A DNA stretch of 64,000 nt from Streptomyces sp. NBC_00273 (GTDB taxonomy: Bacteria > Actinomycetota > Actinomycetes > Streptomycetales > Streptomycetaceae): positions 5,146,001 through 5,210,000 of the forward strand of contig NZ_CP108067.1 of NCBI RefSeq assembly GCF_036178145.1, given 5' to 3'. Position numbers and translations under genes: made by a program. Under the pieces are notes generated by a model. The model was not told the origin of the DNA and searched no databases. It saw only the letters and a program-made list of their open reading frames with translations. Positions 1 through 12,186 of this stretch are shown in pieces (within the stretch, counting starts at the first letter, position 1; the number at the start of each line of letters is the position of its first letter).

Positions 1-340
1 TCGACCACGGCTGGGCCAGGCGGACCAGGGCGTCGTAGATCGAGCTGTCACCGTGCGGGTGGTAGGTGCCCATGACGTCGCCGACGACGCGGGCGCACTT
101 GTAGAAGCCCTTCTCGGGCCGGTAGCCGCCGTCGTACATCGCGTACAGCACGCGGCGGTGCACCGGCTTGAGGCCGTCGCGCACGTCCGGCAGGGCGCGC
201 GAGACGATGACGGACATCGCGTAGTCGAGGTAGGAGCGCTGCATCTCCGTCTCGAGCCCGACGGGCTCGATGCGCAGCACGGGCTGCTCCTCCGCAGCGT
301 TCTCGGCGTTCTTTGCGGGTTGGGTGGTTTCGTCGGCCAT
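1..340 (-). CDS. gyrA: DNA gyrase subunit A, N-terminal part (runs off the window)
   Basis: Only the first 113 codons are present; the gene continues beyond position 1. The ATG at 338-340 opens an acidic leader ([13 protein letters not shown]) followed by the typical GyrA start, with [20 protein letters not shown], the [19 protein letters not shown] segment, and the quinolone-region [17 protein letters not shown]. GyrA cuts and rejoins DNA through a tyrosine that lies outside this window and forms the A2B2 gyrase that introduces negative supercoils. It follows gyrB by 43 bases on the same strand, so the two are probably co-transcribed. The QRDR residues visible here look wild-type (Gly-Asp, then His-Gly-Asp-Ser-Ser). 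Confidence 0.97.
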   Translation of the reverse strand, partial: MADETTQPAKNAENAAEEQPVLRIEPVGLETEMQRSYLDYAMSVIVSRALPDVRDGLKPVHRRVLYAMYDGGYRPEKGFYKCARVVGDVMGTYHPHGDSSIYDALVRLAQPWS

Positions 341-383
341 TGCTGGTCAGAAATCCTTTCAGGCGGCGGTCAGCGGAGCCGAC

Positions 384-2688
<2,305 letters not shown>

Positions 2689-3222
2689 TCACCCGTAGGT
2701 GTCGCCCGGTCCCTTGCTGCCCGGCGCCCGCCACGGCCCGTAGCCCTTCGGCCGTCCGCCGGGCCCCTGGACCTTGATCAGGCGTACGGTGCCCTGCCCC
2801 AGATCCGCGTTCAGCCGCGCGACCAGCTGCGGGGCCAGCAGCTTCAGCTGCGCGGCCCACGCCGAGGAATCGCACCGCACGACGAGCTCACGGTCCTCGT
2901 AGCGTTCCGGTTCACAGTGGGCCGCGATCTCCGGGCCGACGATCTCCGGCCAGCGCTCCATGACGCCCGCCACCGCCATCGGCATCTCCCAGCCGCGTTC
3001 GGTGCGCAGCCGGTCCAGCGCCGCCATGAGCGGCATCGGGTCCCGGCCGTCCGCGCGGGCTCCCGAGCGCAGCCCCGGCTGCTGGCGCTTCTTCCCGCCG
3101 GCCGCGTTGCCCCGGGCCCGCGCCTGCTCGCGCGCCGCCGCGAGGGCCTGGCGCGCGAGGTCCACCCCGGAGGCCTCCGGGGTCCTGCGACCCTCCTGCG
3201 GGTCCTTGGGGTGCTCGTTCAC
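2689..3222 (-). CDS. dciA: DciA-like DUF721 protein (putative helicase-loading factor)
   Basis: 177 residues. The C-terminal half carries the DUF721 fold: [16 protein letters not shown], then the basic/aromatic [20 protein letters not shown]. The N-terminal 70 residues are a charged, Ala/Arg/Gly-rich linker. In bacteria lacking DnaC or DnaI, DciA family proteins assist loading of the DnaB helicase at the origin; that role is taken from the family and not shown here. Its ATG (3220-3222) overlaps the recF stop codon by four bases, so translation is probably coupled. The position next to recF, dnaN and dnaA fits a replication role. Confidence 0.85.
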   Translation of the reverse strand: MNEHPKDPQEGRRTPEASGVDLARQALAAAREQARARGNAAGGKKRQQPGLRSGARADGRDPMPLMAALDRLRTERGWEMPMAVAGVMERWPEIVGPEIAAHCEPERYEDRELVVRCDSSAWAAQLKLLAPQLVARLNADLGQGTVRLIKVQGPGGRPKGYGPWRAPGSKGPGDTYG

Positions 3223-4355
3223 AGCCGGGTCACCTCACCGCCGGACACCCCGAACCGCGCTCCCACCAGCACCCCCGGGACGTCGTCGTCGACCGCCGCC
3301 GTCACCAGTACCTGCTCGCCCGGGGCCACCAGCTCCGCCAGCCGCTCCCGGCGCCGCGCGTCCAGCTCGGCGAACACGTCGTCCAGGATCAGCACCGGCT
3401 CGCTGCCCTCCGAGCGCAGCAGCTCGTAGGAGGCCAGCCGGAGCGCCAGCGCGTACGACCACGACTCCCCGTGGCTCGCGTACCCCTTCGCGGGCAGCTC
3501 CCCGAGCCGCAGCACCACGTCGTCGCGGTGCGGTCCCACCAGGGTCACACCGCGCTCGATCTCCTGCTTGCGCACCTCGGCCAGCGCGGCCAGCAGCACC
3601 TCGTAGAGGGCCTCGCGGGTGCGCGCCGCGCCGCTGTCCACCGGCTCGCCGGCCGAGGACTTGTACGCCAGCCCCAGCGGGCCGCCGCCGGGCGCGAGCT
3701 GCTCGTAGGCCTTGTCCGCCAGGGGCAGCAGGGTCGCGATCAGGTCCAGCCGCTGGGCGAGCAGCTCCGCGCCGACGCGCGCGAGGTGCTGGTCCCACAC
3801 GTCGAGGGTGGAGAGGTCCAGGGAACGGCCGCCGTGCCGGCGGGCCATCGCCACCGACTTCAGCAGGGTGTTGCGCTGCTTGAGCACCCGCTCGTAGTCG
3901 GAGCGGACCGCGGCCATCCGCGGCGAGCGCGCCGTGACCAGCTCGTCCAGGAACCGCCGCCGCTCGCCCGGGTCGCCCTTGACCAGGGCCAGGTCCTCCG
4001 GTGCGAACAGCACCGTCCGTATGATCCCCAGCACGTCCCGCGGCCTGACCTGCGAGGAACGGTTGATCCGGGCCCGGTTCGCCCGGCCGGGATTGAGCTC
4101 AAGCTCCACCAGCTGCTGCCGCTCGCCCTGGGTGACGGCCGCGCGGATGATGGCCCGGTCCGCGCCCATCCGCACGAGCGGGGCGTCCGAGGAGACCCGG
4201 TGGCTGCCGAGGGTCGCGAGGTAGCCGATCGCCTCGACGAGGTTGGTCTTCCCCTGGCCGTTGGGGCCCACGAAAGCGGTGACGCCCGGGTCGAGGGGAA
4301 CCTCGGCCCGGGCGTACGAGCGGAAGTCGGCCAATGAGAGATGCGAAACGTGCAT
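3219..4355 (-). CDS. recF: DNA replication and repair protein RecF
   Basis: About 378 residues from the ATG at 4355 ([15 protein letters not shown]); an upstream in-frame start at 4382 adds nine residues that look unrelated. Walker [15 protein letters not shown] is near residue 35. The [11 protein letters not shown]alker B/D-loop is near residue 320. The SMC-like signature region [19 protein letters not shown] lies between them. RecF binds gapped DNA and helps RecO/RecR load RecA at stalled forks. It overlaps dciA by four bases and is 81 bases downstream of the gnd-like gene. Family length and motifs are normal. Confidence 0.96.
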   Translation of the reverse strand: MHVSHLSLADFRSYARAEVPLDPGVTAFVGPNGQGKTNLVEAIGYLATLGSHRVSSDAPLVRMGADRAIIRAAVTQGERQQLVELELNPGRANRARINRSSQVRPRDVLGIIRTVLFAPEDLALVKGDPGERRRFLDELVTARSPRMAAVRSDYERVLKQRNTLLKSVAMARRHGGRSLDLSTLDVWDQHLARVGAELLAQRLDLIATLLPLADKAYEQLAPGGGPLGLAYKSSAGEPVDSGAARTREALYEVLLAALAEVRKQEIERGVTLVGPHRDDVVLRLGELPAKGYASHGESWSYALALRLASYELLRSEGSEPVLILDDVFAELDARRRERLAELVAPGEQVLVTAAVDDDVPGVLVGARFGVSGGEVTRL

Positions 4356-4436
4356 ACGGCGCCGACCTCCCCCGGCTTCCAACTACTCGCTGTGGTGCTG
4401 TGCGGCCGTGCCGCTGTACCGCTCTGGTGCGGAGTG

Positions 4437-5312
4437 CTACTTCTTCTCGACCGCGTGGCCGCCGAACTGGTTGCGCAGCGCGGCGATCATCTTCATCTGC
4501 GGGGAGTCGTCCTGCCGCGAGGCGAAGCGCGCGAAGAGCGACGCGGTGATCGCGGGCAGCGGCACGGCGTTGTCGATCGCCGCCTCCACCGTCCAGCGTC
4601 CCTCGCCGGAGTCCTGGGCGAAGCCGCGCAGCTGCTCCAGGTGCTCGTCCTCGTCGAGGGCGTTCACGGCGAGGTCCAGCAGCCAGGAACGGATGACGGT
4701 GCCCTCCTGCCAGGAGCGGAAGACCTCGCGGACGTCGGTGACCGAGTCCACCTTCTCCAGGAGCTCCCAGCCCTCGGCGTAGGCCTGCATCATGGCGTAC
4801 TCGATGCCGTTGTGGACCATCTTCGCGAAGTGGCCCGCGCCGACCTTGCCCGCGTGCACGGCGCCGAACTCACCCTCGGGCTTGAGGGCGTCGAAGACCG
4901 GCTGTACGCGGGCCACGTCCTCGGCGGCGCCGCCGTACATGAGCGCGTAGCCGTTCTCCAGGCCCCACACGCCGCCGGAGACACCGCAGTCGACGAAGCC
5001 GATGCCCTTGGCCTTCAGCTCCTCGGCGTGCTTCTCGTCGTCGGTCCAGCGGGAGTTCCCGCCGTCGACGACGATGTCACCGGGCGACAGCAGCTCGGCG
5101 AGCTCGTCGACGGTGGACTGGGTGGCCGCACCGGCCGGGACCATGACCCACACGACGCGGGGGGCCTGCAGGCTGTCCACAAGCTCCTGCAGGCTGTGGA
5201 CATCCGCGAGGTCCGGGTTGCGGTCGTATCCGATGACGGTGTGGCCTGCGCGGCGGATGCGCTCGCGCATGTTGCCGCCCATCTTGCCGAGACCGACGAG
5301 ACCAAGCTCCAT
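4437..5312 (-). CDS. gnd: 6-phosphogluconate dehydrogenase, short NAD-type
   Basis: 291 residues from the ATG at 5312, after rejecting a 20-residue upstream extension. The N-terminal Rossmann motif is GLVGLGKMGGNM, with YDRNPD at the end of the second strand; an acidic residue there usually means NAD rather than NADP preference. The substrate motif DGGNSRWTDDE and the catalytic-lysine region GHFAKMVHNGIEYAMMQAYAEG are intact. It converts 6-phosphogluconate to ribulose-5-phosphate and CO2. At about 290 residues it belongs to the short class, not the 470-residue Gnd. A metabolic gene between recF and dnaN is typical of Streptomyces as I recall. A terminator separates it from dnaN. Confidence 0.9.
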   Translation of the reverse strand: MELGLVGLGKMGGNMRERIRRAGHTVIGYDRNPDLADVHSLQELVDSLQAPRVVWVMVPAGAATQSTVDELAELLSPGDIVVDGGNSRWTDDEKHAEELKAKGIGFVDCGVSGGVWGLENGYALMYGGAAEDVARVQPVFDALKPEGEFGAVHAGKVGAGHFAKMVHNGIEYAMMQAYAEGWELLEKVDSVTDVREVFRSWQEGTVIRSWLLDLAVNALDEDEHLEQLRGFAQDSGEGRWTVEAAIDNAVPLPAITASLFARFASRQDDSPQMKMIAALRNQFGGHAVEKK

Positions 5313-5498
5313 CAGGTGGTTCCTTAAGCGTTGTGGCCGTCTTTGCCGGGGCTTCCCCGGCCGTGTCCTCACCGGACGCGCAGGGGGTCGCCCACCGGAT
5401 CCGAGCCTACGCCGGGCCGTGGCGGCGGGCCTTGCGGGCGCTCCATGGCGGCCCGTCCGGCTTCACCGGGTTTCCCGGCGCCCTCCCCAGCCTGTGGA

Positions 5499-5545
5499 CG
5501 ACGTCGGGCCCGGTCCCGCTGCGTGCGAGACCGGGCCCGACGTCG
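5499..5545 (-). terminator. Terminator after dnaN
   Basis: Perfect 17-bp stem (5499-5515 paired with 5529-5545), loop of 13 bases, 14 bases beyond the dnaN stop. No U-tract, as is common in high-GC terminators. It separates dnaN from the gnd-like gene, which therefore probably has its own promoter in 5313-5498. Confidence 0.75.
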
Positions 5546-5558
5546 ACGAGGTGGAACG

Positions 5559-6689
5559 TCAGCCGGACAGGCGCACCGGCATGATCAGGTACTTGTAGGC
5601 CTCGTCGGCCTCCGCGTCGATCGCCGGGCGGCCGCTGAGCAGCGCGGGCTTCGTCGACGTGGTGAAGCTGAGCTGGGCCACCGGGGAGGCGATCGCGCTC
5701 AGGCCGTCCAGCAGGAAGGTCGGGTTGAAGGCGATCGAGATGTCGTCGCCGTCCAGCTGGGCGTCGACCCTTTCCACAGCCTGTGCGTCGTCGGAGGAGC
5801 CGGCCTCCAGGATCAGCACGCCCTTCTCGAAGCTGAGGCGGACCGGGGTGTTGCGCTCGGCCACCAGGGCCACGCGCTTGACGGCCTCGACGAAGGGTGC
5901 GGTCTCGATCACCGCGATCGAGTTGAACTCCGTCGGGAACAGCGTCCGGTACTTGGGCAGGTCGCCTTCGAGCAGCCGGGTGGTGGTGCGGCGGCCGGCG
6001 CCCTCGAAACCGATCAGGCCCTCGCCCGCACCGGAGCCGGACAGCGCCAGGGTGACCGTGTCACCGCTGGTCAGCGAGTTGGCGATCTCCTGGAGCGTCT
6101 TGGCGGGCACCAGGGCCACGGCCGACGCGTCCGGGTTCTCCGGCTTCCACAGGAACTCGCGGACCGCGAAGCGGTAGCGGTCGGTGGAGGCCAGGGTGAC
6201 GCGGTCGCCCTCGATCTCGATGCGGACACCGGTCAGCACCGGCAGCGTGTCGTCACGGCCGGCGGCAGTGGCGACCTGCTTGGCGGCTGAGGCGAAGACC
6301 TCGCCGGCCACGGTGCCGGTCGCGGTCGGCATCTGCGGCAGTGCCGGGTACTCCTCCACGGGCAGGGTGTGGAGGGTGAAGCGCGAGGAGCCGCAGACCA
6401 CGGTCGCCCGTACACCGTCTGTGGAAATCTCCACCGGCCGGTTGGGGAGGGCGCGGCAGATGTCGGCGAGCAGCCGGCCGGAGACCAGGACGGTGCCGTC
6501 CTCCTCGACGTCCGCCTCGACGGAGACCCGGGCCGAGACCTCGTAGTCGAAGCCGGAGAGGCTCAAAGTGCCCTCCTCGGCCTTCAGCAGCAGGCCCGCG
6601 AGAACGGGCACCGGCGGCCGGGCCGGGAGGCTACGGGCGGCCCAAGCCACCGCCTCCGCGAGTACGTCGCGCTCCACCCGGATCTTCAC
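5559..6689 (-). CDS. dnaN: DNA polymerase III beta subunit (sliding clamp)
   Basis: 376 residues, GTG start at 6689 (MKIRVERDVLAEAVAWAAR). Three clamp domains are recognisable, including the family segments PVPVLAGLLL near the N terminus, LPVLTGVRIEIEGDRVTLASTD in the middle domain and the C-terminal ending YLIMPVRL. DnaN forms the ring dimer that tethers the replicative polymerase and other DNA enzymes. It is divided from dnaA only by oriC, the standard Streptomyces arrangement, and is followed by a strong hairpin. Nothing odd in length or motifs. Confidence 0.97.
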   Translation of the reverse strand: MKIRVERDVLAEAVAWAARSLPARPPVPVLAGLLLKAEEGTLSLSGFDYEVSARVSVEADVEEDGTVLVSGRLLADICRALPNRPVEISTDGVRATVVCGSSRFTLHTLPVEEYPALPQMPTATGTVAGEVFASAAKQVATAAGRDDTLPVLTGVRIEIEGDRVTLASTDRYRFAVREFLWKPENPDASAVALVPAKTLQEIANSLTSGDTVTLALSGSGAGEGLIGFEGAGRRTTTRLLEGDLPKYRTLFPTEFNSIAVIETAPFVEAVKRVALVAERNTPVRLSFEKGVLILEAGSSDDAQAVERVDAQLDGDDISIAFNPTFLLDGLSAIASPVAQLSFTTSTKPALLSGRPAIDAEADEAYKYLIMPVRLSG

Positions 6690-7565
6690 CGGAACCGCCT
6701 CCTGCTGTTGCTCGCTCGTCTGCCGGCCTTCGTCGTCGGCTCGTCGATGCCTCGACCGATGCCGGGGACCAGTCTGACGTACGGCGCCGACACTCGGTGC
6801 GGCTGGCGGTCAAGTCGGGAGCGAGGCGTCGGGGCGGGCGATCGACGAGTTGTGCACAGGACCCGCTTGAAAACCGAAACCGGCCTAACTCTCTATGGGG
6901 GTAGTAGTAGGGCCTGTGGAAACGGTGGATAAGCCCGTTCTCGCAGGTCAACCCCGGTTTTTTATCCACCGACCCTGTGGGTGACACCGGTGGACAACCC
7001 CCTGTCCCTGTGGAGAACGAAAAGTTCTGCACAGGCTGTCCCCAGGTGACCCCGATTACTCCACAGGTGCGTCCCCAGCTTTCCCCCGGTACTCCACAAC
7101 CCAAACGTCTACATCCGTGTGACGGCTTTCACTCCGGGCGGTGAGAGGGGGTGGTGTGTTGCCGAACAGTGGACAAGGGTGTGGAGAAGCCCGCGCATCC
7201 TGTGCACAGGACGTGGAAACCTGTGGGCCGACGGTGGACAACGCCGTGGACAGGGCTGTGGACGAAATATTTGTCCACAGCCTGTGGATAGTGTTTGTGC
7301 ACAATTCCACAGGGGTCTGACCAGCTCTGATGGAGCCTCACCCCGCACGTCTGTGGACAGATTGTGGGTGACGCGGCCCGTCCCCAGGGTGTGGACGGAA
7401 GAAAGTCTCCCAATCTGTGGATGAGTTGCTCCACGGGGGGCGTATTCGAACAGGTCAGGGGCGCGCGAACGAAGAAGGGCGCCCCCGTTGTGGACCGGGA
7501 GCGCCCTCTGGATGCGTTTGAAGGAGCCCTGGAGCGGCCCCGAACCGGGTGTCGGGGGGCCGCGC
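6690..7565. other. oriC: Chromosomal replication origin oriC with a DnaA-box array
   Basis: 876 bases without a gene between dnaN and dnaA. I count about 14 nonamers within one mismatch of TTGTCCACA or TTATCCACA. Plus strand: 6850, 6962, 7271 (perfect), 7295. Minus strand: 6924, 6989, 7009, 7168, 7180, 7233, 7257, 7283, 7352, 7416. Several weaker copies also occur. The dense core is 7168-7304, with most boxes facing one way. A short A/T-rich stretch (7262-7272) adjoins the perfect box. Streptomyces oriC lies between dnaA and dnaN and carries many such boxes with a G or C at variable positions, so identification is secure. The exact minimal origin cannot be set from sequence alone. Confidence 0.95.
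7534..7563 (-). terminator. Hairpin at the end of dnaA
   Basis: GCGGCCCCGA (7534-7543) pairs with TCGGGG-GGCCGC (7552-7563), with one bulged G, directly beyond the dnaA stop. A second weaker hairpin, AGGGCGC/GCGCCCT (7476-7507), lies just beyond. Together they would stop dnaA transcripts from entering oriC. Confidence 0.55.
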
Positions 7566-9335
7566 TCAGGCGTTCTTGATGCGGTTGGTGAGCTCGGTGA
7601 CCTGGTTGTAGATGGAGCGGCGCTCGGCCATCAGAGCGCGGATCTTGCGGTCCGCGTGCATGACGGTCGTGTGGTCGCGGCCGCCGAACTGCGCCCCGAT
7701 CTTGGGCAGGGAGAGGTCGGTGAGCTCCCGGCACAGGTACATGGCGATCTGCCGGGCGGTGACCAGGACCCGGCTGCGCGAGGAGCCGCACAGGTCGTCC
7801 ACGGTCAGGCCGAAGTAGTCCGCGGTGGCCGCCATGATGTCGGAGGCGGTGATCTCCGGTGCGCTGTCCTCGCCGCCCGGGATCAGGTTCTTCAGGACGT
7901 CCTCGGTGAGGCCCAGGTCGACCGGCTGCCGGTTGAGGCTCGCGAAGGCCGTGACCCGGATCAGCGCCCCCTCCAGCTCGCGGATGTTGCGCGAGATGCG
8001 GGAGGCGATGAACTCCAGTACCTCCGGAGGGGCGTTGAGCTGCTCCTGGACGGCCTTCTTGCGCAGGATCGCGATGCGGGTCTCCAGCTCCGGCGGCTGG
8101 ACGTCGGTGATCAGGCCCCACTCGAAGCGGTTGCGGAGCCGGTCCTCCAGGGTGACCAGCTGCTTGGGCGGCCGGTCGGAGGAGAGCACGATCTGCTTGT
8201 TCGCGTTGTGGAGCGTGTTGAAGGTGTGGAAGAACTCCTCCTGCGTCGACTCCTTGCTCGCGAGGAACTGGATGTCGTCGACGAGGAGGATGTCCATCTC
8301 GCGGTAGCGCTTGCGGAACGCGTCGCCCTTGCCGTCGCGGATGGAGTTGATGAACTCGTTCGTGAACTCCTCGGAGCTCACGTACCGCACCCGGGTGCCC
8401 GGGTAGAGGCTTCGCGCGTAGTGCCCGATGGCGTGCAGCAGGTGCGTCTTGCCGAGGCCCGACTCCCCGTAGACGAAGAGGGGGTTGTAGGCCTTCGCGG
8501 GTGCCTCGGCGACGGCCACCGCGGCGGCGTGCGCGAAGCGGTTGGAGGCGCCGATGACGAAGGTGTCGAAGAGGTACTTGGGGTTCAGCCGCGCGGTCGG
8601 CTCCAGCGGGCCCGAGGTGGAGCCGCCGGACGGGGACGGCGGCGCCGCAGGCCGGCCGGGGGCCTGGCGCGGCGCCGGCTGCTCGTACTGCTGGGGCTCG
8701 TACGGCTGCTGCTCGTATTGATGGGACTGGTGCTTCTGCTGGGCCTCGTACGCGGACTGCTCGTACTTCTGCTGCTCGTAGGAGCCCTGGTCGTAGCCGG
8801 AGGGCTCGGGCTGCTGGAGGTAGCCGGGCTGCGGGGAGGCGTACGGGTCGCGTTCGGGGAAGCCACCGAGGCGCGGCTGCTGCCAGCCGTAGTCGTCCTG
8901 TTGGCCGCCGCGGGGCCAGGCGCCGGGCTCGGGGCGCTGCTGCTGGTAGTCCGGGTAGGCCGGGCGCGCGGTGGGGAGCTGGTCGTCGCCGGGGCGCTGG
9001 CCGCCGTACGGCTCGTACCCGCCCTGCTGCTGGACGGGAGGAGCGGGGGGCGCGGGCTCGCCGGCGGAGTCGTCCACGGTGATGGCGATCCGGATGGGGC
9101 GGCCGCACTCACGGCTGAGCGCGTCGCTGATCAGCGGGGCGAGGCGGCCTTCGAGGACGCGCTTGCCCCATTCGTTGGGGACGGCCAGCAGTGCGGTGTC
9201 GGCGACGAGTGCCAGGGGCTGACACCGCTCGACCCACTGCTTGTCCTTGGGCTCGATCCCCGGCTGTCCCTCCCCGAGGAGCTTTTCGAGCACCCTTGGC
9301 CACACTGCGGCAAGATCGGCAGGTACGTCAGCCAC
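7566..9335 (-). CDS. dnaA: Chromosomal replication initiator DnaA
   Basis: 590 residues from the GTG at 9335 ([20 protein letters not shown]), preceded by a GAGAGAG sequence; the longer open frame upstream to 9590 has no DnaA-like sequence. Domain I covers about residues 1-90. Domain II, about 91-250, is a long Tyr/Gln/Pro-rich disordered linker with YEQQ and QYEQ repeats, longer than in most bacteria but usual for Streptomyces. Domain III has Walker A GESGLGKT at 290-297 and Walker [10 protein letters not shown] at 349-357. Domain IV ends with the DNA-binding signature [16 protein letters not shown]. DnaA binds the boxes in oriC and opens the duplex; a box upstream of its own gene suggests autoregulation. 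Confidence 0.97.
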   Translation of the reverse strand: MADVPADLAAVWPRVLEKLLGEGQPGIEPKDKQWVERCQPLALVADTALLAVPNEWGKRVLEGRLAPLISDALSRECGRPIRIAITVDDSAGEPAPPAPPVQQQGGYEPYGGQRPGDDQLPTARPAYPDYQQQRPEPGAWPRGGQQDDYGWQQPRLGGFPERDPYASPQPGYLQQPEPSGYDQGSYEQQKYEQSAYEAQQKHQSHQYEQQPYEPQQYEQPAPRQAPGRPAAPPSPSGGSTSGPLEPTARLNPKYLFDTFVIGASNRFAHAAAVAVAEAPAKAYNPLFVYGESGLGKTHLLHAIGHYARSLYPGTRVRYVSSEEFTNEFINSIRDGKGDAFRKRYREMDILLVDDIQFLASKESTQEEFFHTFNTLHNANKQIVLSSDRPPKQLVTLEDRLRNRFEWGLITDVQPPELETRIAILRKKAVQEQLNAPPEVLEFIASRISRNIRELEGALIRVTAFASLNRQPVDLGLTEDVLKNLIPGGEDSAPEITASDIMAATADYFGLTVDDLCGSSRSRVLVTARQIAMYLCRELTDLSLPKIGAQFGGRDHTTVMHADRKIRALMAERRSIYNQVTELTNRIKNA

Positions 9336-9690
9336 AGAGCACGCTCTCTCACAGGGGTCCCACGAATGTGTGGTTCTTTGGGACGGTCGGGACAAAAAAT
9401 CCGGGGTCAGGCAACGGTAGTCAGGCCAGCGGGTAGGGTTCAAGTCGTTGTCCACAGCCTGTGCACAGTGTGGGGCCAGGTCGGCTCGGTTTGACCGGAT
9501 GGCGTAGCCGCGCGTACCGTAACCAGGTCGAGTTGTCGATGGCTGCTGCCGCCTGCCTACCGATGGGCGAAGGTCACTGATAGTGATCATTTAGCGGTGC
9601 CACTCGGGCGAACACGCGAGTTTCCTCGTGGGCGCACGGTGACAGCCAGGCGATGTCCCGCCACAACGATTCATTCTCTGGAGCCCCCGA
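9336..9690. promoter_or_regulatory. Divergent dnaA/rpmH promoter region with DnaA boxes
   Basis: 355 bases without a gene. It holds a perfect DnaA box TTGTCCACA at 9448-9456 and a degenerate inverted one at 9460-9468 (TGTGCACAG), about 115 bases upstream of the dnaA start, which fits DnaA autoregulation. A small palindrome TCACT-GAT-AGTGA at 9574-9586 lies on the rpmH side. I could not assign -10/-35 boxes with confidence. Confidence 0.6.
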
Positions 9691-9828
9691 GTGAGCAAGC
9701 GCACCTTCCAGCCGAACAACCGCCGTCGCGCCAAGACCCACGGCTTCCGCCTGCGGATGCGTACCCGTGCCGGTCGCGCCATCCTCGCGAACCGTCGTGG
9801 CAAGGGCCGCGCCGCCCTTTCCGCGTAA
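9691..9828 (+). CDS. rpmH: 50S ribosomal protein L34
   Basis: 45 residues from GTG at 9691 to TAA at 9826: [19 protein letters not shown], then [19 protein letters not shown], ending ALSA. This is the full-length, highly basic L34 of the large ribosomal subunit. It is the first gene of the rpmH-rnpA-yidD-yidC-khpB run and is transcribed away from dnaA. rnpA follows after 22 bases. Confidence 0.97.
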   Translation: MSKRTFQPNNRRRAKTHGFRLRMRTRAGRAILANRRGKGRAALSA

Positions 9829-9850
9829 CAACAACGCAGGTCGTGACGTC

Positions 9851-10225
9851 GTGCTGTCTCCCGAAAATCGGCTGAGGCGGCGCGAGGACTTCGCGAGCGC
9901 GGTACGCCGAGGTCGCCGGGCTGGTCGCCCGCTCCTCGTCGTCCATCTACGTACAAGCGGTGCAACGGACCCGCACGAGTCGGGGGAGATCGATCCCTCG
10001 TCGCGTGCGGGTTTCGTCGTCAGCAAGGCTGTCGGCAACGCCGTCATACGTAACCGGGTCAAGCGCCGTCTGCGCCATTTGGTCCGCGAGCGGCTGTCCC
10101 AGCTGCCCGCCGGTAGCCTGGTGGTGGTACGCGCGTTGCCCGGAGCGGGTGATGCCGGCCCCGACGAGCTGGCCCGGGACCTGGATGCCGCTCTGGTGCG
10201 GCTCCTGGGAGGCGTGGCTCGATGA
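9851..10225 (+). CDS. rnpA: Ribonuclease P protein component
   Basis: 124 residues from GTG at 9851 ([21 protein letters not shown]); a GCAGG lies about ten bases upstream. The family signature [20 protein letters not shown] (RNR motif) is intact near residue 65. RnpA is the basic protein partner of the RNase P RNA and is needed for 5' trimming of tRNA precursors. Its stop overlaps the yidD start by four bases (ATGA), indicating translational coupling. The catalytic RNA gene is not in this window. Confidence 0.95.
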   Translation: MLSPENRLRRREDFASAVRRGRRAGRPLLVVHLRTSGATDPHESGEIDPSSRAGFVVSKAVGNAVIRNRVKRRLRHLVRERLSQLPAGSLVVVRALPGAGDAGPDELARDLDAALVRLLGGVAR

Positions 10226-10503
10226 AGTACCCGCTGCTCGCTTTGATCAAGCTGTACCAGTGGACGATCAGTCCGCTGCTCGGGCCGGTGTGCCGCTACT
10301 ACCCGTCGTGTTCGCACTACGGGTACACGGCCATCGACCGGCATGGTGCGGTGAAGGGGACGGCCCTGACCGCCTGGCGGATCCTGCGGTGCAATCCGTG
10401 GTCCCCGGGTGGCGTGGACCACGTCCCACCCCGTAAACGCCCGCGTTGGCACGAGCAGCTGCGCAGTGCGTTGCGTAGATCTCGCAATGCTCAAGGAGCC
10501 TGA
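10222..10503 (+). CDS. yidD: Membrane protein insertion efficiency factor YidD
   Basis: 93 residues. Core motif [20 protein letters not shown] followed by [19 protein letters not shown] and [14 protein letters not shown] matches the small YidD family, including its conserved cysteines. It is thought to help YidC-dependent membrane insertion at the inner face of the membrane. It overlaps rnpA by four bases and is three bases from yidC. The basic C-terminal tail ([20 protein letters not shown]) is a little longer than in the shortest family members. Confidence 0.93.
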   Translation: MKYPLLALIKLYQWTISPLLGPVCRYYPSCSHYGYTAIDRHGAVKGTALTAWRILRCNPWSPGGVDHVPPRKRPRWHEQLRSALRRSRNAQGA

Positions 10504-10506
10504 TTA

Positions 10507-11610
10507 GTGGACACGATTGCCAGTCTGTTCAGCTTTATCACTTACCCCGTCTCGTGGATCATCGTCCAGTTCCACTCGCTGTACGGGGCGATCTTCGGTG
10601 AGTCGAGTGGGTTGGCCTGGGGCCTGTCCATCGTGTCCCTAGTGATCTTGATCCGTATCTGCCTGATCCCGCTCTTCGTGAAGCAGATCAAGGCGACGCG
10701 GGGTATGCAGGCGCTCCAGCCGAAGATGAAGGCGATCCAGGAGCGCTACAAGAACGACAAGCAGCGTCAGTCCGAAGAGATGATGAAGCTGTACAAGGAG
10801 ACGGGTACCAACCCGCTCTCCTCGTGCCTGCCCATCCTGGCGCAGTCCCCGTTCTTCTTCGCGCTGTACCACACGCTGTCGAACATCGCCGATGGCAAGC
10901 CGGTCGGTGCGATGGACCAGCAGCTGGTCGACAGCGCCCGTGCGGCCAAGATCTTCGGTGCGCCGATCGCCGCGAAGTTCATGGACAGCCCGGAGAAGGT
11001 CGCCGCCCTCGGCGCGACGCTGACGGACGTCCGGATCGTGACCGCCGTCATGATCATCATGATGTCGCTGTCGCAGTTCTACACCCAGCGTCAGCTGATG
11101 CAGAAGAACGTCGACCTCTCGGTCAAGACGCCGTTCATGCAGCAGCAGAAGATGCTGATGTACATCTTCCCGGTGATCTTCGCGGTCATGGGCATCAACT
11201 TCCCCGTCGGTGTTCTCGTCTACTGGCTGACCACGAACGTGTGGACCATGGGCCAGCAGATGTACGTGATCAACCAGAACCCGACGCCGGGCAGCAAGGC
11301 GCAGGACCAGTACCTGACCCGCCTGCTGAAGCAGATCAGCTCGCACGGTGAGCTCAAGGGCCGGGGCAAGAAGCGGGTCGTCGCGGCGATCGTCGCCAAG
11401 GGCCCGGACCGCAATGACAACGAGCGCAAGTTCATCGCCGCCCTCACCAAGCAGGGCATGGCCGCGCAGCCCGACGGCTCCGTGATCAAGAGCGTTGAGG
11501 CCACGGCGGACTCCGATGCGGCGAGCGGCGGTGCCGCGAAGCGGCAGCAGCCGAAGCGCCAGTCGAAGGCGCAGCGTCAGACCCCCAGCAAGCCCGCTCC
11601 CAAGAAGTAA
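10507..11610 (+). CDS. yidC: Membrane protein insertase YidC
   Basis: 367 residues from GTG at 10507. Hydrophobic segments near residues 8-28, 38-58, 110-130, 175-195 and 220-250 match the five-helix core of actinobacterial YidC, which lacks the large periplasmic domain of the Gram-negative protein. [20 protein letters not shown] (positively charged groove and first cytoplasmic loop) and [20 protein letters not shown] are characteristic. It inserts membrane proteins alone or with SecYEG. The C terminus is basic ([14 protein letters not shown]), as expected for ribosome contact. It lies three bases after yidD. Confidence 0.95.
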   Translation: MDTIASLFSFITYPVSWIIVQFHSLYGAIFGESSGLAWGLSIVSLVILIRICLIPLFVKQIKATRGMQALQPKMKAIQERYKNDKQRQSEEMMKLYKETGTNPLSSCLPILAQSPFFFALYHTLSNIADGKPVGAMDQQLVDSARAAKIFGAPIAAKFMDSPEKVAALGATLTDVRIVTAVMIIMMSLSQFYTQRQLMQKNVDLSVKTPFMQQQKMLMYIFPVIFAVMGINFPVGVLVYWLTTNVWTMGQQMYVINQNPTPGSKAQDQYLTRLLKQISSHGELKGRGKKRVVAAIVAKGPDRNDNERKFIAALTKQGMAAQPDGSVIKSVEATADSDAASGGAAKRQQPKRQSKAQRQTPSKPAPKK

Positions 11611-11625
11611 GAAGGAGTCCCTCCC

Positions 11626-12138
11626 GTGACGGAAGGCACCACCACCGCCGCCGCTGAGAGTGGCGACACCCTGACCCGCCTCGAGCAGGAGGGTGAGATC
11701 GCGGCCGACTACCTCGAGGGTCTGCTGGACATCGCCGACCTGGACGGCGACATCGACATGGACGTCGAGGCCGACCGGGCCGCGGTGTCGATCGTCAGTG
11801 ACTCGGCCAGCCGCGATCTGCAGAAGCTCGTGGGCCGCGACGGTGAGGTTCTGGAGGCTCTGCAGGAGCTGACCCGACTCGCCGTGCACCGGGAGACCGG
11901 GGATCGCAGCCGGTTGATGCTGGACATCGCCGGGTTCCGCGCGAAGAAGCGCGAGGAGCTGGCGGCGCTGGGCGCCCAGGCCGCGGCGGACGTGAAGGCG
12001 TCCGGCGAGCCGCTGAAGCTGGCTCCGATGACCCCGTTCGAGCGAAAGGTCGTCCACGACGCCGTGGCGGCCGCCGGTCTGCGGAGCGAGTCCGAGGGCG
12101 AGGAGCCGCAGCGCTTCGTCGTTGTGCTCCCGGCCTGA
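11626..12138 (+). CDS. khpB: KhpB/Jag-type RNA-binding protein (KH and R3H domains)
   Basis: 170 residues, GTG start 15 bases after yidC with AAGGAG upstream. A KH domain with the GRDG loop sits near residues 68-71. A C-terminal R3H domain contains FERKVVHDAV (Arg-x3-His). The N-terminal Jag domain found in Firmicutes is absent, as is usual in actinobacteria. Relatives bind RNA and affect cell elongation; the target here is unknown. It is the last gene of the rpmH operon and is followed by a hairpin. Confidence 0.92.
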   Translation: MTEGTTTAAAESGDTLTRLEQEGEIAADYLEGLLDIADLDGDIDMDVEADRAAVSIVSDSASRDLQKLVGRDGEVLEALQELTRLAVHRETGDRSRLMLDIAGFRAKKREELAALGAQAAADVKASGEPLKLAPMTPFERKVVHDAVAAAGLRSESEGEEPQRFVVVLPA

Positions 12139-12155
12139 TCGTCAGCACGAGTTGT

Positions 12156-12186
12156 TCGGCCCCGTCTGTGTCGCAGGCGGGGCCGA
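12156..12186 (+). terminator. Terminator after khpB
   Basis: TCGGCCCCG (12156-12164) pairs with CGGGGCCGA (12178-12186); inner bases extend the stem to about 13 pairs including one G-T, with a five-base loop. It ends the rpmH-to-khpB unit before rsmG. Confidence 0.7.
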
